From positions 3,535,571 through 3,599,570 of the forward strand of contig NC_044916.1 in the NCBI RefSeq assembly GCF_003576645.1: DNA of 64,000 nt. The letters are read 5' to 3'. The DNA comes from Ipomoea triloba (Eukaryota; Streptophyta; Magnoliopsida; Solanales; Convolvulaceae). Both the position numbers and the translations under genes were made by a program. The first letter of the stretch is position 1. Each line of letters opens with the position of its first letter. Below the pieces are notes generated by a model, which was not told the DNA's origin, ran no database searches, and was given only the letters and a program-made list of their open reading frames with translations. Shown one piece after another: positions 22,217 through 35,657 of the stretch.

Positions 22217-25200
22217 ATATCTATATCTATAAGCGTCAGGCGGTTGAGGTGTGCCTAGACAGCCTAGGCGGCTAACTAAAATAAAACTGTGCACGTGTGT
22301 GGGTGTATATATGTCATATTATGTGTGTGTGTGTGTGTATGTATATCTTACTTTTCTTATTAATATAATTTATATATATATAATGAAAAAAATTAGCAAG
22401 GCTGAGCCGACCGGATTAACACGGTTAATTTGATCGAAATGGACGAGTTAACTCAGCCGAGTTAGGCGCTAGGCAGGTGCCTAGGAGGGAAATAGCCACA
22501 GTCAAGGAGCGCCTAGACCGATTTTTGCAACAGTGTATATATGACAATAACGAATTTGTTTGTTTGCTTTTTTTTTTTTTTGTTGTTGTTGTTGCCATTT
22601 TTGGTGTTAATGTTGAATTGTGTTTGACAGAGCCTGAATGATGGAACACCAGAGGTTAGGGATGCTGCATTTTCAGCTTTGGCAGCTATTGCTAAGGTAT
22701 TCTTTCTAAGATAAGTTTCTATCATGTTGTAAATTTGTCGACATATATATTTTTGTAATGTAGTGGCGTTGTTTTTCTCCTCCTAATTCTTGGTGTAGTT
22801 GGTTGGCATGAGACCTTTAGAGAAATCAATTGAGAAACTTGATGATGTTAGAAGGAAGAAGCTTTCGGAAATGATTGTTGGGAGTGCTGGTGAATCTGAT
22901 GGTTCAAATTCAGGTTTGAAATTCCCATTATTATAGTTTCATATGTGATAGTTATGTCTCTGTAATAGTTATGTCTTACATGTCCAATGGCTTGATGTTC
23001 CAGTTGCAGTGCCATCTTCAGGAGCAAATGTAACTTCCACTGTGGTAATTATATTTTGTACATAAGTTATTGTTCATTTTCATATGTTTCCTAAGCATTC
23101 TATCTATTTAGTAATAGGTGAATGATCATCAGTATGGAATATATTTTAAATGGTGATTTGAGGAATTCTAAACCTGTACTGGGATTTAATCACATGATCA
23201 AGTCCTGTAGGAATGTTCCTTTTTTCCCTGGTTGAGAAAGCATGAATAGTTTTCTATCGAAGTATTGAGTGCTGAAATTTGTCAATTTTTTTTATTCTTT
23301 TGTTCTTGAACACTATTTGGTGGTTTGGATTCTGGAAAGCTCTTTTACCTCGTGATTGCTTTTGTACAACTTGATTGGACAGATTGGTAGCTTTACAGCT
23401 TGGTTATTTCTTAGTCCATTGTCTCTTTTTTTGTTTGCTTTTCATTTGATAGGCAACAGATGGATCTTTTGTTAAGAGGTCTGCTGCTAGTATGCTTAGT
23501 GGGAAAAAGCCTGTTCAGGCCGCTGTAAGTTTGCTTTACTTTCTGATAAGTGATAACCAACAAAGTCCTGCTGTTCTTTTTTTATTTTTTTTAATTTTTT
23601 TAATTTTTTATTTTTTAAATAGAAGTGAAATATCGCTACAGGACAGCTGAAATATCTTTTAAAAAATTGTCTGTATTTTAGCCCATTAACAAGAAAGCAG
23701 TTCCTACAAAATCTGGGACGGCCAAAAAGGGAGATGGGGGTGGCCAGTTAAAAGCTTCGAAGCCTGTGGAAATTGAAGATGTAGAGGTGATTAACTAATG
23801 TGTTCTAATAGTTGTCTTCTTGTTTTATTATTTTTATACTTCTTTGATTTTGTGCTCAATGTTGTTGATTCTTAAGATTCTCTTTTGTACAGCCAGCAGA
23901 GATGAGTCTCGAAGAGATTGAGAGCAAATTAGGTTCCCTTATACAGCCAGAGACAATTACTATGTTGAAGAGTGCAGTGTGGAAAGAGAGGCTTGAAGGT
24001 AGTAATGCTCATCACTTCATCCAATTTCCATTATTTTATATTTGTATTTTGTATTTGTATTATTATACACACACGCGCACACACACACACGCTTACATTT
24101 CCTTTCTTTTTTCATCTTATCCTGTGAATTGTTTATGCTTTACAGAACTTAAATGCTGTGTCTCAATTTAATCTTGCAGCACTGCTAATTCCTCTTCTCT
24201 TTGCAGCTATTGTGTCGTTTAAAGAACAGGTTGAAGCGCTTCAAGAACTTGATCCATCAGTAGAGATTTTAGTCCGTTTGCTCTCTGCTGTTCCTGGATG
24301 GAACGAAAAAAATGTTCAGGTATATTCTTCTCTGGCCTTTATAAGTGTGAAAAGAAAGCTGTGCCTATATTGTGTGGTGGAATGCAAACACATGGAGAAA
24401 ACGTATTTTGAATCATTCTTCCATGGGAATCATTTTTCCTTCTATGTTGTGTAAGAAGAAATGCTGTGCAATGGAGTTGGGATTTCCAAGTAATCATTAT
24501 TCATATTGAGAGGAATTGCAAATGCAAAATTAGATATATAAGTTGGAATTGTGGTTCCATTCTGTCTGAACTCCTGTGTACAACTTCCTGCATACCAAAC
24601 AATTTTGCTGCTCTAAAGATGCTCTAATATCCATGTTTTCACCCCTCCCCTCTGAATAAAAGTGCAGGTCCAGCAGCAGGTCATTGATGTTATTTCTCAC
24701 ATTGCTTCAACAGCATCAAAGTTCCCAAAGAAATGTGTTGTACTTTGCATTCAAGGTCAATTTCAAAAAAAAATTTCTACCAAGTCCCCTTTCTTTTATA
24801 GAACAACTGCTCTACTTTTCGTATGGTTTTGTTTCTCATCTTTGGTTTATGCATGTGTTGCTCACAGGTATCAGTGAAAGAGTTGCTGACATCAAGACAC
24901 GTGCTCAATCCATGAAATGCCTCACTACTTTTTGTGAAGCTGTGGGTCCGGGATTTGTTTTTGAGAGAGTAAGTGTGGTTTGTACTTTTGTACATTGGAT
25001 GATAGTATTTCATGGTTCAGAACAACTATTGTTTAGTTGTCGCAGATAATGTTTTGTTTGTATTCCTATTTCCTAGAATATTATCATTTGTTTGTTTGTT
25101 TGTTTTTAGTAAATTAAATAAATATTTTAATATTTATTTATGTATTTACTTTTATAAAATCTTTTTTGAACTATATATGACTGTATGGGTGTATTTTGGA

Positions 25201-28200
25201 TATAATTTTTGGAATCTGTATTTGTATAGCTTTTCAAGATCATGAAAGAGCACAAGAATCCTAAAGTTTTGAGTGAGGGTTTGCTGTGGATGGTTACAGC
25301 AATTGATGATTTTGGTGTTTCACATCTGAAACTCAAGGTGATATTAGCCCTTATTTATTTAAATATGTAGGTCAGTAGGTTTGTGTGTGTAACATATATA
25401 AAATTGTGTCCAGTTTTGATTTTAAAGAGAAATTGATGTTATATTTTAAATGTTTTTCTTCCAACAGGATTTAATTGATTTTTGTAAGGACATTGGTTTA
25501 CAATCCAGTGCTGCTGCCACACGAAATTCCACCATTAAACTTATTGGAGTATTACACAAGTTTGTTGGCCCAGGTGACTTTTCTGTTTTTGAAAGTTCTT
25601 TATGGGTTTGTGTTCTTGCGATGTCTAAAATGCAGCTTACCTCTTTTCAGATATCAAGGGATTCCTAACAGATGTAAAACCTGCTATTCTAAGTGCTCTT
25701 GATGCAGAATATGAAAAAAATCCGTTTGAGGTTTGATTTTAGTAGTTGCTTGTTAAGCTTTCTACTCCTTGTTTGCATTTACTTCTGGTAGGTAACTATA
25801 ACTTGCTCCTTTTTGGCAGGGAACATCCTCTGCTCCAAAGAGGACAGTGAAGGCATCAGATTCCGTAACTGTGTCTAGTGGTGGTGGGCTAGATGGTCTA
25901 CCACGTGAAGACATTAGTGGAAAGATTACACCTGCTTTGCTTAAGAGTTTAGAAAGTTCAGATTGGAAGGTAGTGTATATGATAGATTTTGCGGAAATTG
26001 ATCATAGGCATTTTAGCTTACATTGTACTCTGTTTTTTCTTATTAGATTCGATTGGAATCTATTGAAAGTGTTAATAAAATTTTGGAAGAGGCCAACAAG
26101 CGCATTCAACCTACTGGAACTGGTATGATAATCTTGTTGTACAGTGTGTTTTTAATGACTAAAACTGCATCTTTAATTCTGTTTTTCTGTGGCTTGCTTT
26201 TTAATTTTTCTTCAGGAGAGCTGTTTGGTGCCCTCAGAGGTCGGCTCTACGACAGCAACAAGAATTTAATCATGGCAACTTTATCAACAATTGGTGCTGT
26301 TGCGTCTGCTATGGGACCAGCAGTTGAGAAATCGAGCAAGGTATGCTTTCTGGTAACTTTGTTTTGTGTTGTGTGCATATCTTTGTATTTAACAAACTTG
26401 GCTCTTCTTCTTTTTGCAGGGCATTCTCTCAGACATATTAAAATGTCTTGGTGACAATAAAAAGCACATGAGAGAGTGTGCTTTGAGCACACTAGATTCT
26501 TGGCTTGCTGCTGTTCATCTTGATAAGATGGTTACTGCAATGTTCCCATACATCTTGTACTTTTGCTGTGCCATTGATCTTTGACCACCATGACAATTCT
26601 GCTCTTTCTAGGTACCTTATATCACTACCTCTTTAACGGATGCTAAAATTGGCGCGGAGGGGCGTAAGGATATTTTTGACTGGTTATCCAAACAACTTGC
26701 TGGAATGAAAGAATTTCCTGATGCCATTCTTCTTTTAAAACCTGCTGCCTCTGCTATGACGGTATCCTTTTACAACTTACCTGACTACCTACTTTAATTT
26801 AATTTTATTCAATTAGGTGTTAATGTTCAAAAAATGTTATGATATTTCTATGTAATAGGATAAATCAGCTGATGTACGGAAAGCGGCTGAAGTTTTCTTT
26901 GGTGAAATACTGAGAGTTTGTGGACAAGAGATGGTATATGAGTCGCAAATGTTCTCTGGCTCCTCCTGGATCTGTCTCCTTGCTTAGTATTTAATTTGTT
27001 TCTACCTGCACAGGTGACCAAGAATCTGAGAGATATTCAGGGACCTGCTTTAGCAATTGTAATTGAACGGCTAAAACCCTATGGGGCTCTACAAGGTGCC
27101 TATCTAAATCTCTCTGTATTTTATCTAAATTCTTGGCTTGATATCTAACTTGATTGTCTGTGTTCAGAATCATTTGAATCAGGAAAATCAGTCTCAACAG
27201 TGACATCAGCTAAAAACAGTTCAAAGATGGGAAAATCTAGTGCTCCTATTGATCGTGCTTCCCGCCATGGAAACAGAGTGGGCTCTTCGGTACGTTTGTG
27301 ATGCTTGGGTTTTTCTCTGTGTTTGCTAAATTAGGGACATGTGCTGAATATTTCATTGTTATTCAGAGAGCTCTTCCTGTGAAGAGCTCAAGGCAGGAGT
27401 CCCTTATGTCTGTTCAGGACATCAGTATACAGTCACAAGCTTTGATAAGTGTCAAGGACTCAAACAAGGTAAGTTTGCAGTCATAAAATCATTCAGAACT
27501 ATACTTTATGAGTAGCTCAGCTTTGATTGTGTGGATATGATTACAGGAAGACAGGGAGAGAATTGTTATTCGTAGATTTAAGTTTGAGGAGCCACGTCTT
27601 GAACAGATTCAAGATCTTGAGGTCTGTAGGCTGTTGCACTTCATATTTTTCTGAATTACTACTGAAGGTTCTTTTCCTTAAGATCTTCAATTATTTCAAT
27701 GAATTTAATATTTTAATGTGTCTATGTTAACAGACTGATTTGATGAAATACTTTAGAGAAGATTTGCATAGGAGGCTTTTAAGTACAGACTTCAAGAAGC
27801 AAGTTGATGGGATTGAAATGTTACAGAAGGTGCTTAGGTTTGCAATTATTTATTTATTATGGTATATCGGATGTTGTCTTTAGTTGCTTTTTCTTAATAC
27901 TTTCAGGCACTTCCATCTATTGGAAAGGAAATAATTGAAGTTCTTGACATACTCTTGAGGTGGTTTGTCTTGAGATTCTGTGAATCCAACACTTCATGCC
28001 TACTGAAGGTTCTTTTCCTAAATTGATAATTTCCTGACATTGTCAATTGCTTGACTTTTTATTTCCTTTATTTTATTTTATTTTTTGCACTCCTTTCAAT
28101 TCCCCAATTCAATTACTTTCTTGCTAATTTTAATAGGTGCTGGAATGCCTTCCTGAGCTTTTTGATATGTTAAAGAATGAAGGTTACTCCATGACAGAAG

Positions 28201-31200
28201 CCGAAGCAGCCATTTTCCTTCCCTGCTTGGTTGAAAAGGTTCTAGTTTTTACCTCTTTGCTTGTGGTATCTATTCATTTAACTACATTTGGAGATTGATG
28301 AAATACATGCCAGCTACTTATTTTGTGCAGTTATGTTTACTTGAGAACCTGAATAATGTTTTAATTTTTTTTTTTTTTTTTTTTTTTGATCCTACAGTCT
28401 GGTCACAATATTGAGAAAGTACGAGAAAAAATGCGGGAGCTGATGAAAAAAATAATTTACACGTATTCTGCATCAAAGACTTTTCCTTATATTTTGGAGG
28501 GTTTGCGCTCTAGGAACAATAGAACACGGATAGAATGTGTTGACCTTGTTGGCTTCTTACTGGATAACCATGCAGCAGAGGCACAGTTCGAAACTAAATT
28601 TCAAAATTTCAGACTGAAAGGATTCTCTTCTTTTTATAACATCCCCTTTTCACTGACAGATTGGTGGACAGTTAAAATCCTTGCAAATTGTTTCTAGCTT
28701 AACTGCAGAGCGGGATGGTGAAATTCGGAAGGCTGCTTTGAATACTCTAGCTACTGGTTATAAAATATTAGGTGTGCACTATTTTCATTTTCTATGTGAC
28801 TTTATTAATGTGATTAAATCTCAAAGAAGTTTCTGTTTTTGGCCTCCAGGCTTGAGTTTATTTTCTTATACTCTTTTGGAGTAGAAGGAATTCACGTGTT
28901 GCTCCATGGCTAATTTGAAAATCTTCTAAACCCTCTATGTTGTTTACCTTTTGTGTAATTCTAATTTTTGTTGTAAATATGTATTAGGTGATGACATTTG
29001 GAGATATGTTGGAAAGCTCACTGAGGCTCAGAGAAGCATGTTAGATGATAGATTTAAGTGGAAGGTTGACAGCTGTTCTTCTGCCTTTCATTGCCTGGGC
29101 CTACTACCTTTGTGTGGTCCATTTCTCCTGTTTGTTTCTAAAGTATTTATATGTAAATATGCTTTCAGGCTCGGGAGATGGATAAAAGAAGGGAGGGGAA
29201 ACCAGGGGAATCTAGGGTTGCTTTGAGGCGTTCAGTGAGGGATACAGGGTATGTATTTGTTATCAATAATTATGCCTTTTAAGCTTATAGCGAATTGATT
29301 AACTCACAATTTGATATCTATAAGACGCATTATTTTTCCTTTTCAACGTTTTCTCTACAATGCTTTTGTTTTGCATTGGAAAGTAAAATTCTAGTTTATT
29401 GTGTTTGAGAACTGACCCTTAACATGTTTATTTCGGATATTTAGGTCTGATATGGCAGAGCAAAGTGGTGAAGTTTCGAGGTCTATATCTGGCCCAATTG
29501 TAAATAGGTAGGAAAGAGAACCTTTCCTCCAGCCATATTGATAATTTGGCCTTGATCTTAATTTATTTATTGTCTTTCTTTACATCAGGGAGAACTATAA
29601 CCAATCTGAGCTTCCCATGGAGAGGCATCCAATGCCTTTGCCAGTTTCTGGCACAAATGGTCCCACTAACTGGAATGAAGCCCTGGATATAATAGCATAT
29701 GGTTCTCCAGAGCAGGTATGCCTTGATGATGTTCTGTTTATTTTCCTTTAACCTGAGGTGCTATTCTATTCTGATGTTGAGTTTAGCATCAATCCTTAAA
29801 CACTATTGCTTTTTTTGGTTTGTGTGGGGGCTTGGGGGCAGGATGTGGTATTTATTGTTTCTGTCTTCATCAGAATACACCTGTCCATAATTTGGTAGAG
29901 CTTTGATACATTTTATGCATTTTTACTATGTTTAAAGTTGTATTTCTGTGAAACTGCTTTTCACACCATTAATGGGATTTATTCTATTTTTTGTTCTAAA
30001 ACCTTTTATTAGTGAATATCATATATTTGATTTTGGTATAATATGCATGATAATATGTAATCCACTGGATGGTGTTTCGTGTATGTTAAAATTTTATTTA
30101 CATCTCACATTTTTCCACCCTTGTTTACTTTTTTCCCTTTATGACGCTTTTTGTCCTTAATCAATAAAAAAAAGTGTGGAGTAATTGAGTTTCTTTTACA
30201 TATATAGTGATTTTTTAGAAATATAAAATTAGCTGGTTAGATGAGTTCAATCCAAATTGCTTCACTGTAAAGATTCCTTAATTTTCCTTTAGAAATTTCT
30301 TGTAATTTTAGAGTAATGTTATAATTATTCTAGTAATAATTGTAAGAAATGATCACCTATTGATTGAAAGATTACTAGAAAGCATTGAGATTAGTAGTTC
30401 AGAGTGGAAATTCATAGTGTATAATCTGTTTCTTCAATATTTATGTATATTTGAACAGGTGTTTGATTTATATGTAAAATAAATGTTCCTCTTTGCTGTT
30501 ATACTGTATTGCATTTGTAATAACCTGAATAAATTCAAATACTTACATTATTACACAGTTTGAAATGAAATCAATTCATTTCCTAAATTTTCTTATAGTA
30601 TATTTATTTATTTATTTATATTTTAAATTTTTATGTACTGACTTTTTAAAAATCTTAACTTCTAACTTTTATTAGGAGTTCCCTGCATAGGGATAACAAT
30701 GTTTAAGACCAGAAGCAAAGGTTGCTATATTGTATGTGTGATTTGACCCCCATTTATTTGGATATAAAATGTACTCCATAATTGTTTAATTGTTTTAAAA
30801 TGTGGTATCTACCGTTTTAAAGAAGATAATTTACTGCTTGGTATATTTTTTAAGTAGCTGGTCAGGACCAATATTTACTAGTATATATAGATGGTAAGGA
30901 CCATACATGTTATGCTTCGAGTTCTATGATTTTCTTATATGTACCAATATTATTCTGCATATCCAAGATCCTCTTTTGTACAAGTAAATGAATTGATTAT
31001 CAAACATATGATATTGACAAGCACTTTTTCCCTCAAAGCATGGTTGAAACTAGTGACTTTGGTGGTTTATTAATAATTGGTTGGCAAAGAACAATGAATG
31101 GTTTTTTAAATGGGAAATTTCATGTTGTTTTGTAGTCCATAGAGGGAATGAAAGTTGTATGCCATGAATTGGGACTAGCAATGGAAGACCCCGAAGGCAC

Positions 31201-34200
31201 TGGAATGGATGAAATTGTAAAAGATGCTGATAAGCTTGTTTCATGCTTAGCAAATAAGGCAAGAAATTCTTTAATGCGGCTTTACCTCACTACTTTTCCT
31301 ATTCTGTCATTGGTTTCATGTTGCTTCTGGTTTGATATCTGCTGCAGGTAGCCAAGACTTTTGAGTTTAGTTTGATGGGTGCCTCATCAAGATCTTGCAA
31401 ATATGTTCTCAATACACTTATGCAGGCAATTTCCTTTTACCATACACTAGCCTTCTCTTGACTTTATGGAAATATTTTAGGTTCAGAAGGCACGAACTGG
31501 GTGGGACTCATTTTTGTTTTGGAATAATCTGTGTATCTAAACCGTTTTCCTTTGATATCTTCATGCAGACTTTTCAAAATAAAAATCTTGCTCATGCTGC
31601 CAAGGAGAGCACTGTTACTATACTTATTACTGAGCTTTTGCTCTGGCTTCTAGATGAAAGGGTTCCACGAATGGATGATGGTAGTCAGCTTCTGAAAGCC
31701 TTGAATGTTCTGATGCTTAAGATTTTGGTGAGTCTGCTTTTGGAAATGTAGTGATTTTATTCTTGTGTCTTAACTATAATTGGTTGGTCATATTTTGCAT
31801 GTTCTATTTGCTTTGCTTATTATACTAATGCTATCTGATCTAGGATAATGCTGATCGAACAACATCATTCGTTGTGCTCATTAATCTTTTACGGCCTTTG
31901 GACCCATCAAGGTGGCCATCTCCAACAGCAAATGAGTCCCTAGCTGTTAGAAATCAAAAGTTCTCTGATTTGGTTGTGAAATGTCTTATCAAACTTACCA
32001 AGGTGATCCTCTTGTAATTGTTTAAAGCATTACATTCATTTAATAGTGCATTTATTATATGCATATACATGTATATTTGCGCATATATGTTAGTGTCATT
32101 TTTTTGGTACTATTCTTAATAGGTAATTTGTGTAGCTCTGTTTCAAGTGAACTGTCTGTAGAGTTTTAGTAAGGATTAAAAGCTCTAATGGGTAGTTATT
32201 ATTTTTTATGACTATCTGTTAATTAGTACGGAGTATATTTATAAACCTCTTTTGTGGGAAATCTCCAATTTGCTTCATTATAATATTTAGCAAGCAAAGA
32301 AACTAATTTTACTTTTTTTTTTTCCCCCTTAAAATTTTCACAAGTTTTGCCTCAGATGGGAATTGCTTTGATCTTGTCATTGTATGACGTTGATCAATTT
32401 TTCTTGTATTTAGTTTAAGGTTCATCATCTATGTTACTTAATGAACTGACTTGTAGTATTGTTAGGATTAGTATGAGAAACTTTCTTGGTAGTTGTGTTT
32501 GATTCCCAATGGTAAGAACCACCTTGGATTGCCGGAACATCTCTCTTTAGTTTCCTCAAGTGAGACTGGACAATCGAGGAGTATTGCCTACCAAGTGTAA
32601 GGTGGCAATCTTCAGGTGATTCTTTCCCTTGGGAAGGTATTAACCGTAAAAGTATTAGGAATAGTAATAGAGCTCTACTACATGGACTCACAAATCTTAC
32701 TCTCTAAATTTCTCCACGATGTGGCGGACACTGATAAGCTACTTTTTTCATGTGGGTTCCAATGCAAGTGTCTACATCAAGATTTTGTGTGTGGTGTAAA
32801 AGTTGGGAGTAGAAAATGGGAGTACACATAGTATTTTTCGTAGTAATATACAATTTATGTATTAGAGATTTACAATTCTCTGAATCATTTTCATATGTTA
32901 TAGGTTCTCCAAAGCACCATTTATGAGGTTGACCTTGACCGCATTCTTCAAAGCATTCACATATACCTACAAGAACTTGGTATGGAAGAAATCAGGAAGA
33001 GGTATGTACAAACTTAGTAAATAGATTGCATGATTATTCTTGTTTGTCTGAAATTTTGGTAATCTTGCTGAATGCATGGTCTCCTTCATTAATTAAATAT
33101 TTTCTTTGGTGTTTGGTTTGATGGATTACTCAGAGCTGGAGCTGATGACAAACCATTGCGAATGGTAAAAACAGTTCTACACGAACTTGTTAAGCTTCGT
33201 GGTACTGCCATAAAGGGTCACCTTTCCATGGTTCCAATTGATATGCAACCACCACCTATTATTCTTGCATACATTGATCTTAACCTTCAGGTAGTGTGCT
33301 TACCACATATTTTAGCTCTTAATTTTGTAAACATCTGCTATAGAATATTTCTCATAGTGTTTAATTTTGACAGACATTGGCAGCTGCGAGAATGTTAACC
33401 CCTTCTGTACCTGGCCAAACGCATTGGGGTGATTCCACTGCCAACAATCCAGCACCTACAACACATTCTGATGCACAATTGAAGGTGTGTTTGTTTGTTT
33501 ATTTTTTCAAATAATTTTCTGGCTGCAAAGTTTTTTCCGTAGTTGTTTCAGTTTGACTTGATCTTTACATGCAATGTCCACCTTGCGGAACAAACGCAAT
33601 TATATTTTTTTTGCTCTCCTTGCAGCAAGAATTGGCTGCAATATTCAAGAAGATCGGTGACAAGCAAACGTGTAAGATTGGTCTCTCTGAGTTATATCGA
33701 ATCACACAATTATATCCCAAGGTAATATGCTGGTTGATCATACAAAGTCTTTTAATTTAAAAAAAAAATGGTCTTGTTTCCTCGTAGAGGTCTTCTAGTA
33801 TGTATATATAGGGCTGTGTATTCTCTCTACTTAATTATTCAGAAACATTCTCTTCACTTTTGTACAGTCTATTAATGACAGCTTTATGATGCTTTCCAGG
33901 TTGACATATTTGCTCAGCTGCAGAATGCAAGTGAAGCATTTCGGACTTATATTAGAGATGGTTTGGCCCAGGTGGGCAGTGTTTCTTATTACAACACTAG
34001 CTTATACATTCAAGATAATTCAGTATGACAAAATTGTTGTTATGCATATTTCAGATGGAGAAGAATGCAGCTGCTGGAAGGACTCCATCTAGTGTTCCTA
34101 TGCCAACACCTCCACCATCTGCATTAGACCTATCTTCCCCCAAATTCGGCCCTCTATCCCCCGTAAATACAAACCCATCTAATGATACAAAGTCCGTGAA

Positions 34201-34735
34201 CTCTAAAGTAGAGCCCACACACTTCAGTCTGCCACCATCATATGCCGAGGACGAAAGGTCTAGTAATACAGTCCTTTCAAGGGGTTCAGTGATGGATCAA
34301 TCAGAATTGCGGCAGCAGCTAGGAGAACAAAGAATTGAAAGATTGCCATCAGGAGGTAATACTTGCACTGCCACCTTTTCTCTGTATAGCTTTTGCTATC
34401 CTTTAACGGAAAAGGAAAGATAATGAGCTATGGCCAATGTGGCAAATGCAGTTACTGGCGGAACTTTGGAAGCTATCAGGGAAAGGATGAAAAGCATCCA
34501 ATTAGCAGCATCTACGGGCATTCCAGATCCTGGAAACAGGCCAGTGATGTCCACGAACGGGGGCATCAACCATGGAATCTCAATCCCAAGCCAACATTCT
34601 TCTGCAACTGAACACATTGTGAGTGAGAATCCTCCTCCCCCACAGAGCGGAATTCTTCCAATGGACGAAAAGGCACTCTCAGGGCTTCAGGCACGCATGG
34701 AAAGGCTTAAAAGTGGGTCTCTTGAACCACTTTAG
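17089..34735 (+). CDS. MOR1: MOR1/GEM1-type XMAP215 microtubule-associated protein, 54 exons
   Basis: Exons: 17089-17248, 17397-17502, 17588-17711, 18200-18279, 18371-18548, 18641-18705, 18827-18909, 19079-19164, 19334-19447, 19720-19839, 20735-20837, 21398-21534, 22631-22696, 22799-22913, 23004-23044, 23453-23524, 23682-23786, 23893-23998, 24207-24319, 24668-24755, 24868-24968, 25230-25337, 25468-25573, 25651-25730, 25820-25969, 26047-26122, 26216-26340, 26420-26530, 26612-26761, 26859-26933, 27014-27095, 27168-27289, 27367-27468, 27547-27621, 27734-27829, 27907-28008, 28137-28238, 28398-28580, 28660-28771, 28988-29064, 29169-29248, 29445-29507, 29589-29715, 31136-31258, 31348-31425, 31569-31727, 31844-32002, 32904-33001, 33134-33290, 33374-33484, 33626-33721, 33900-33971, 34055-34355, 34428-34735. 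They join in one frame to about 2,042 aa, near the family length. The protein is a chain of TOG/HEAT-repeat domains (starting LPWEERLTHKNWKVR) ending with GLQARMERLKSG. Family role: binds tubulin, promotes microtubule growth and organises cortical arrays, spindle and phragmoplast. Introns 10, 11, 38, 44 and 45 need GC donors. Confidence 0.93.
17979..18170. repeat. 96-base tandem duplication in MOR1 intron 3
   Basis: Two adjacent copies start at 17979 and 18075 (TGTATGAGTAACTTGCAGCT). They differ by a one-base indel (CAAGACAAA versus CAGACAAA) and the T-run length. The second copy ends just before the intron's own pyrimidine tract and acceptor (exon 4 starts at 18200). Confidence 0.85.
21963..22180. 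repeat. Fold-back sequence in MOR1 intron 12
   Basis: It begins AGGGTGAGGTTCCTATGAG and contains a long hairpin (22073-22177) in which GTGCATATTAGGCATTATGA pairs with its mirror, the two arms meeting near GTTGTGTGCAACATAGGG. An (AT)n tract follows. It may be one end of a MITE or Helitron-like element. The other end is not recognisable. Confidence 0.5.
22232..22538. mobile_element. hAT-like MITE (CCTAGGCG family) in MOR1 intron 12
   Basis: The right end, reversed, reads CACTGTTGCAAAAATCGGTC then TAGGCG. The left part carries GTGCCTAGACAGCCTAGGCG. Another copy starts at 48523 with CAATGTTGCAAAAATCGCGC. The C-A-N-T-G start and CCTAGGCGCC repeats are typical of abundant plant hAT-derived MITEs. 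An 8-base target duplication was not confirmed. Confidence 0.5.
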
Positions 34736-35210
34736 AGAAGAAGGTCCAAGTATAGCAATCTTTAAATCCCGGTTTTATCAGTTTGTACATCATTCAGATC
34801 CCTTCGACATGTCCGGATAGAAGGTGGAAGTTTGTGATGTATTGATTTCACTACGGAGTAGGGTAGTTCTTAATGTTTAGTAGGATTAATTGTATATTGT
34901 AGGGTTTCATCTGATTTTTCATTGGTTCCTAACATTCAAATCTTTTTTAATTAAACCTCTCCAAAATGGTCACTATGAATCTTGATATCCAGTTTTGCAA
35001 TGAATTCAAAATTTACTACTAAGATGCTTGTGTATTAATTCGACTCCATTGATGGCACTCTTCTGTCTTATTATTATGATGGTTTTAGTGAGATTGAAAT
35101 TTACATATTTTATATATCTATATTGAAATGTTATGTTTTTTTTTTTAAAGCAAAAACTGATGTGTATTAACCATTAATGCTGAATACAAGTAGAGTAAGT
35201 AAAAAATTAA
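34736..35210. other. MOR1 3' untranslated region and flank
   Basis: Sequence after the MOR1 stop. The 3' UTR probably extends about 200-300 bases. No other feature is seen apart from a T run at 35138-35147. Confidence 0.5.
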
Positions 35211-35657
35211 GGCAAAAATTTGTGTGAGATCGTCTCACCATGAGACGGGTCTGGTCGGGCCGGGTCAATATGCAAATGTAACACTTGTACAAATGTCATA
35301 CTTATATGTTCAAATGTAATACTAATCAGGAATAAAATTTTTGTTACTTATAAAGGTAAATGTAATACTTTTATGGGAAAATATAATACTTTTACATTTC
35401 GATTTAAAAGTATTACATTTTTCCACAAAAGTATTATATTTGCCCTTATAAGTGAGGGGCACTTGTCAACATTACTTATTATGAAAAATGTATTACTTTT
35501 TCTCTAATAGGTAACAAAAATTGTATTCTTGATTAGTGTTATATTTGAGCATATAAGTATGACATTTGCACATATAAGTGTGACATTTGCATGGTGCATT
35601 GACCCGACCCGTCTCACGAATAAGGATCCGTGAGACGGTCTCACACAAGTGTGACCC
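35211..35657. mobile_element. Mutator-type MITE, GTGAGACGGTCTCAC family
   Basis: This 447-base element has long inverted repeats: left GGCAAAAATTTGTGTGAG, right (reversed) GGGTCACACTTGTGTGAG. It contains GAGACGGGTC, GTGAGACGGTCTCAC and internal ATGTAATACTT words in both orientations. The 9-base direct repeat AAAAATTAA/AAAAATCAA (35202-35210, 35658-35666; 8 of 9) flanks it. A second copy lies at 47032-47434. Confidence 0.75.
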
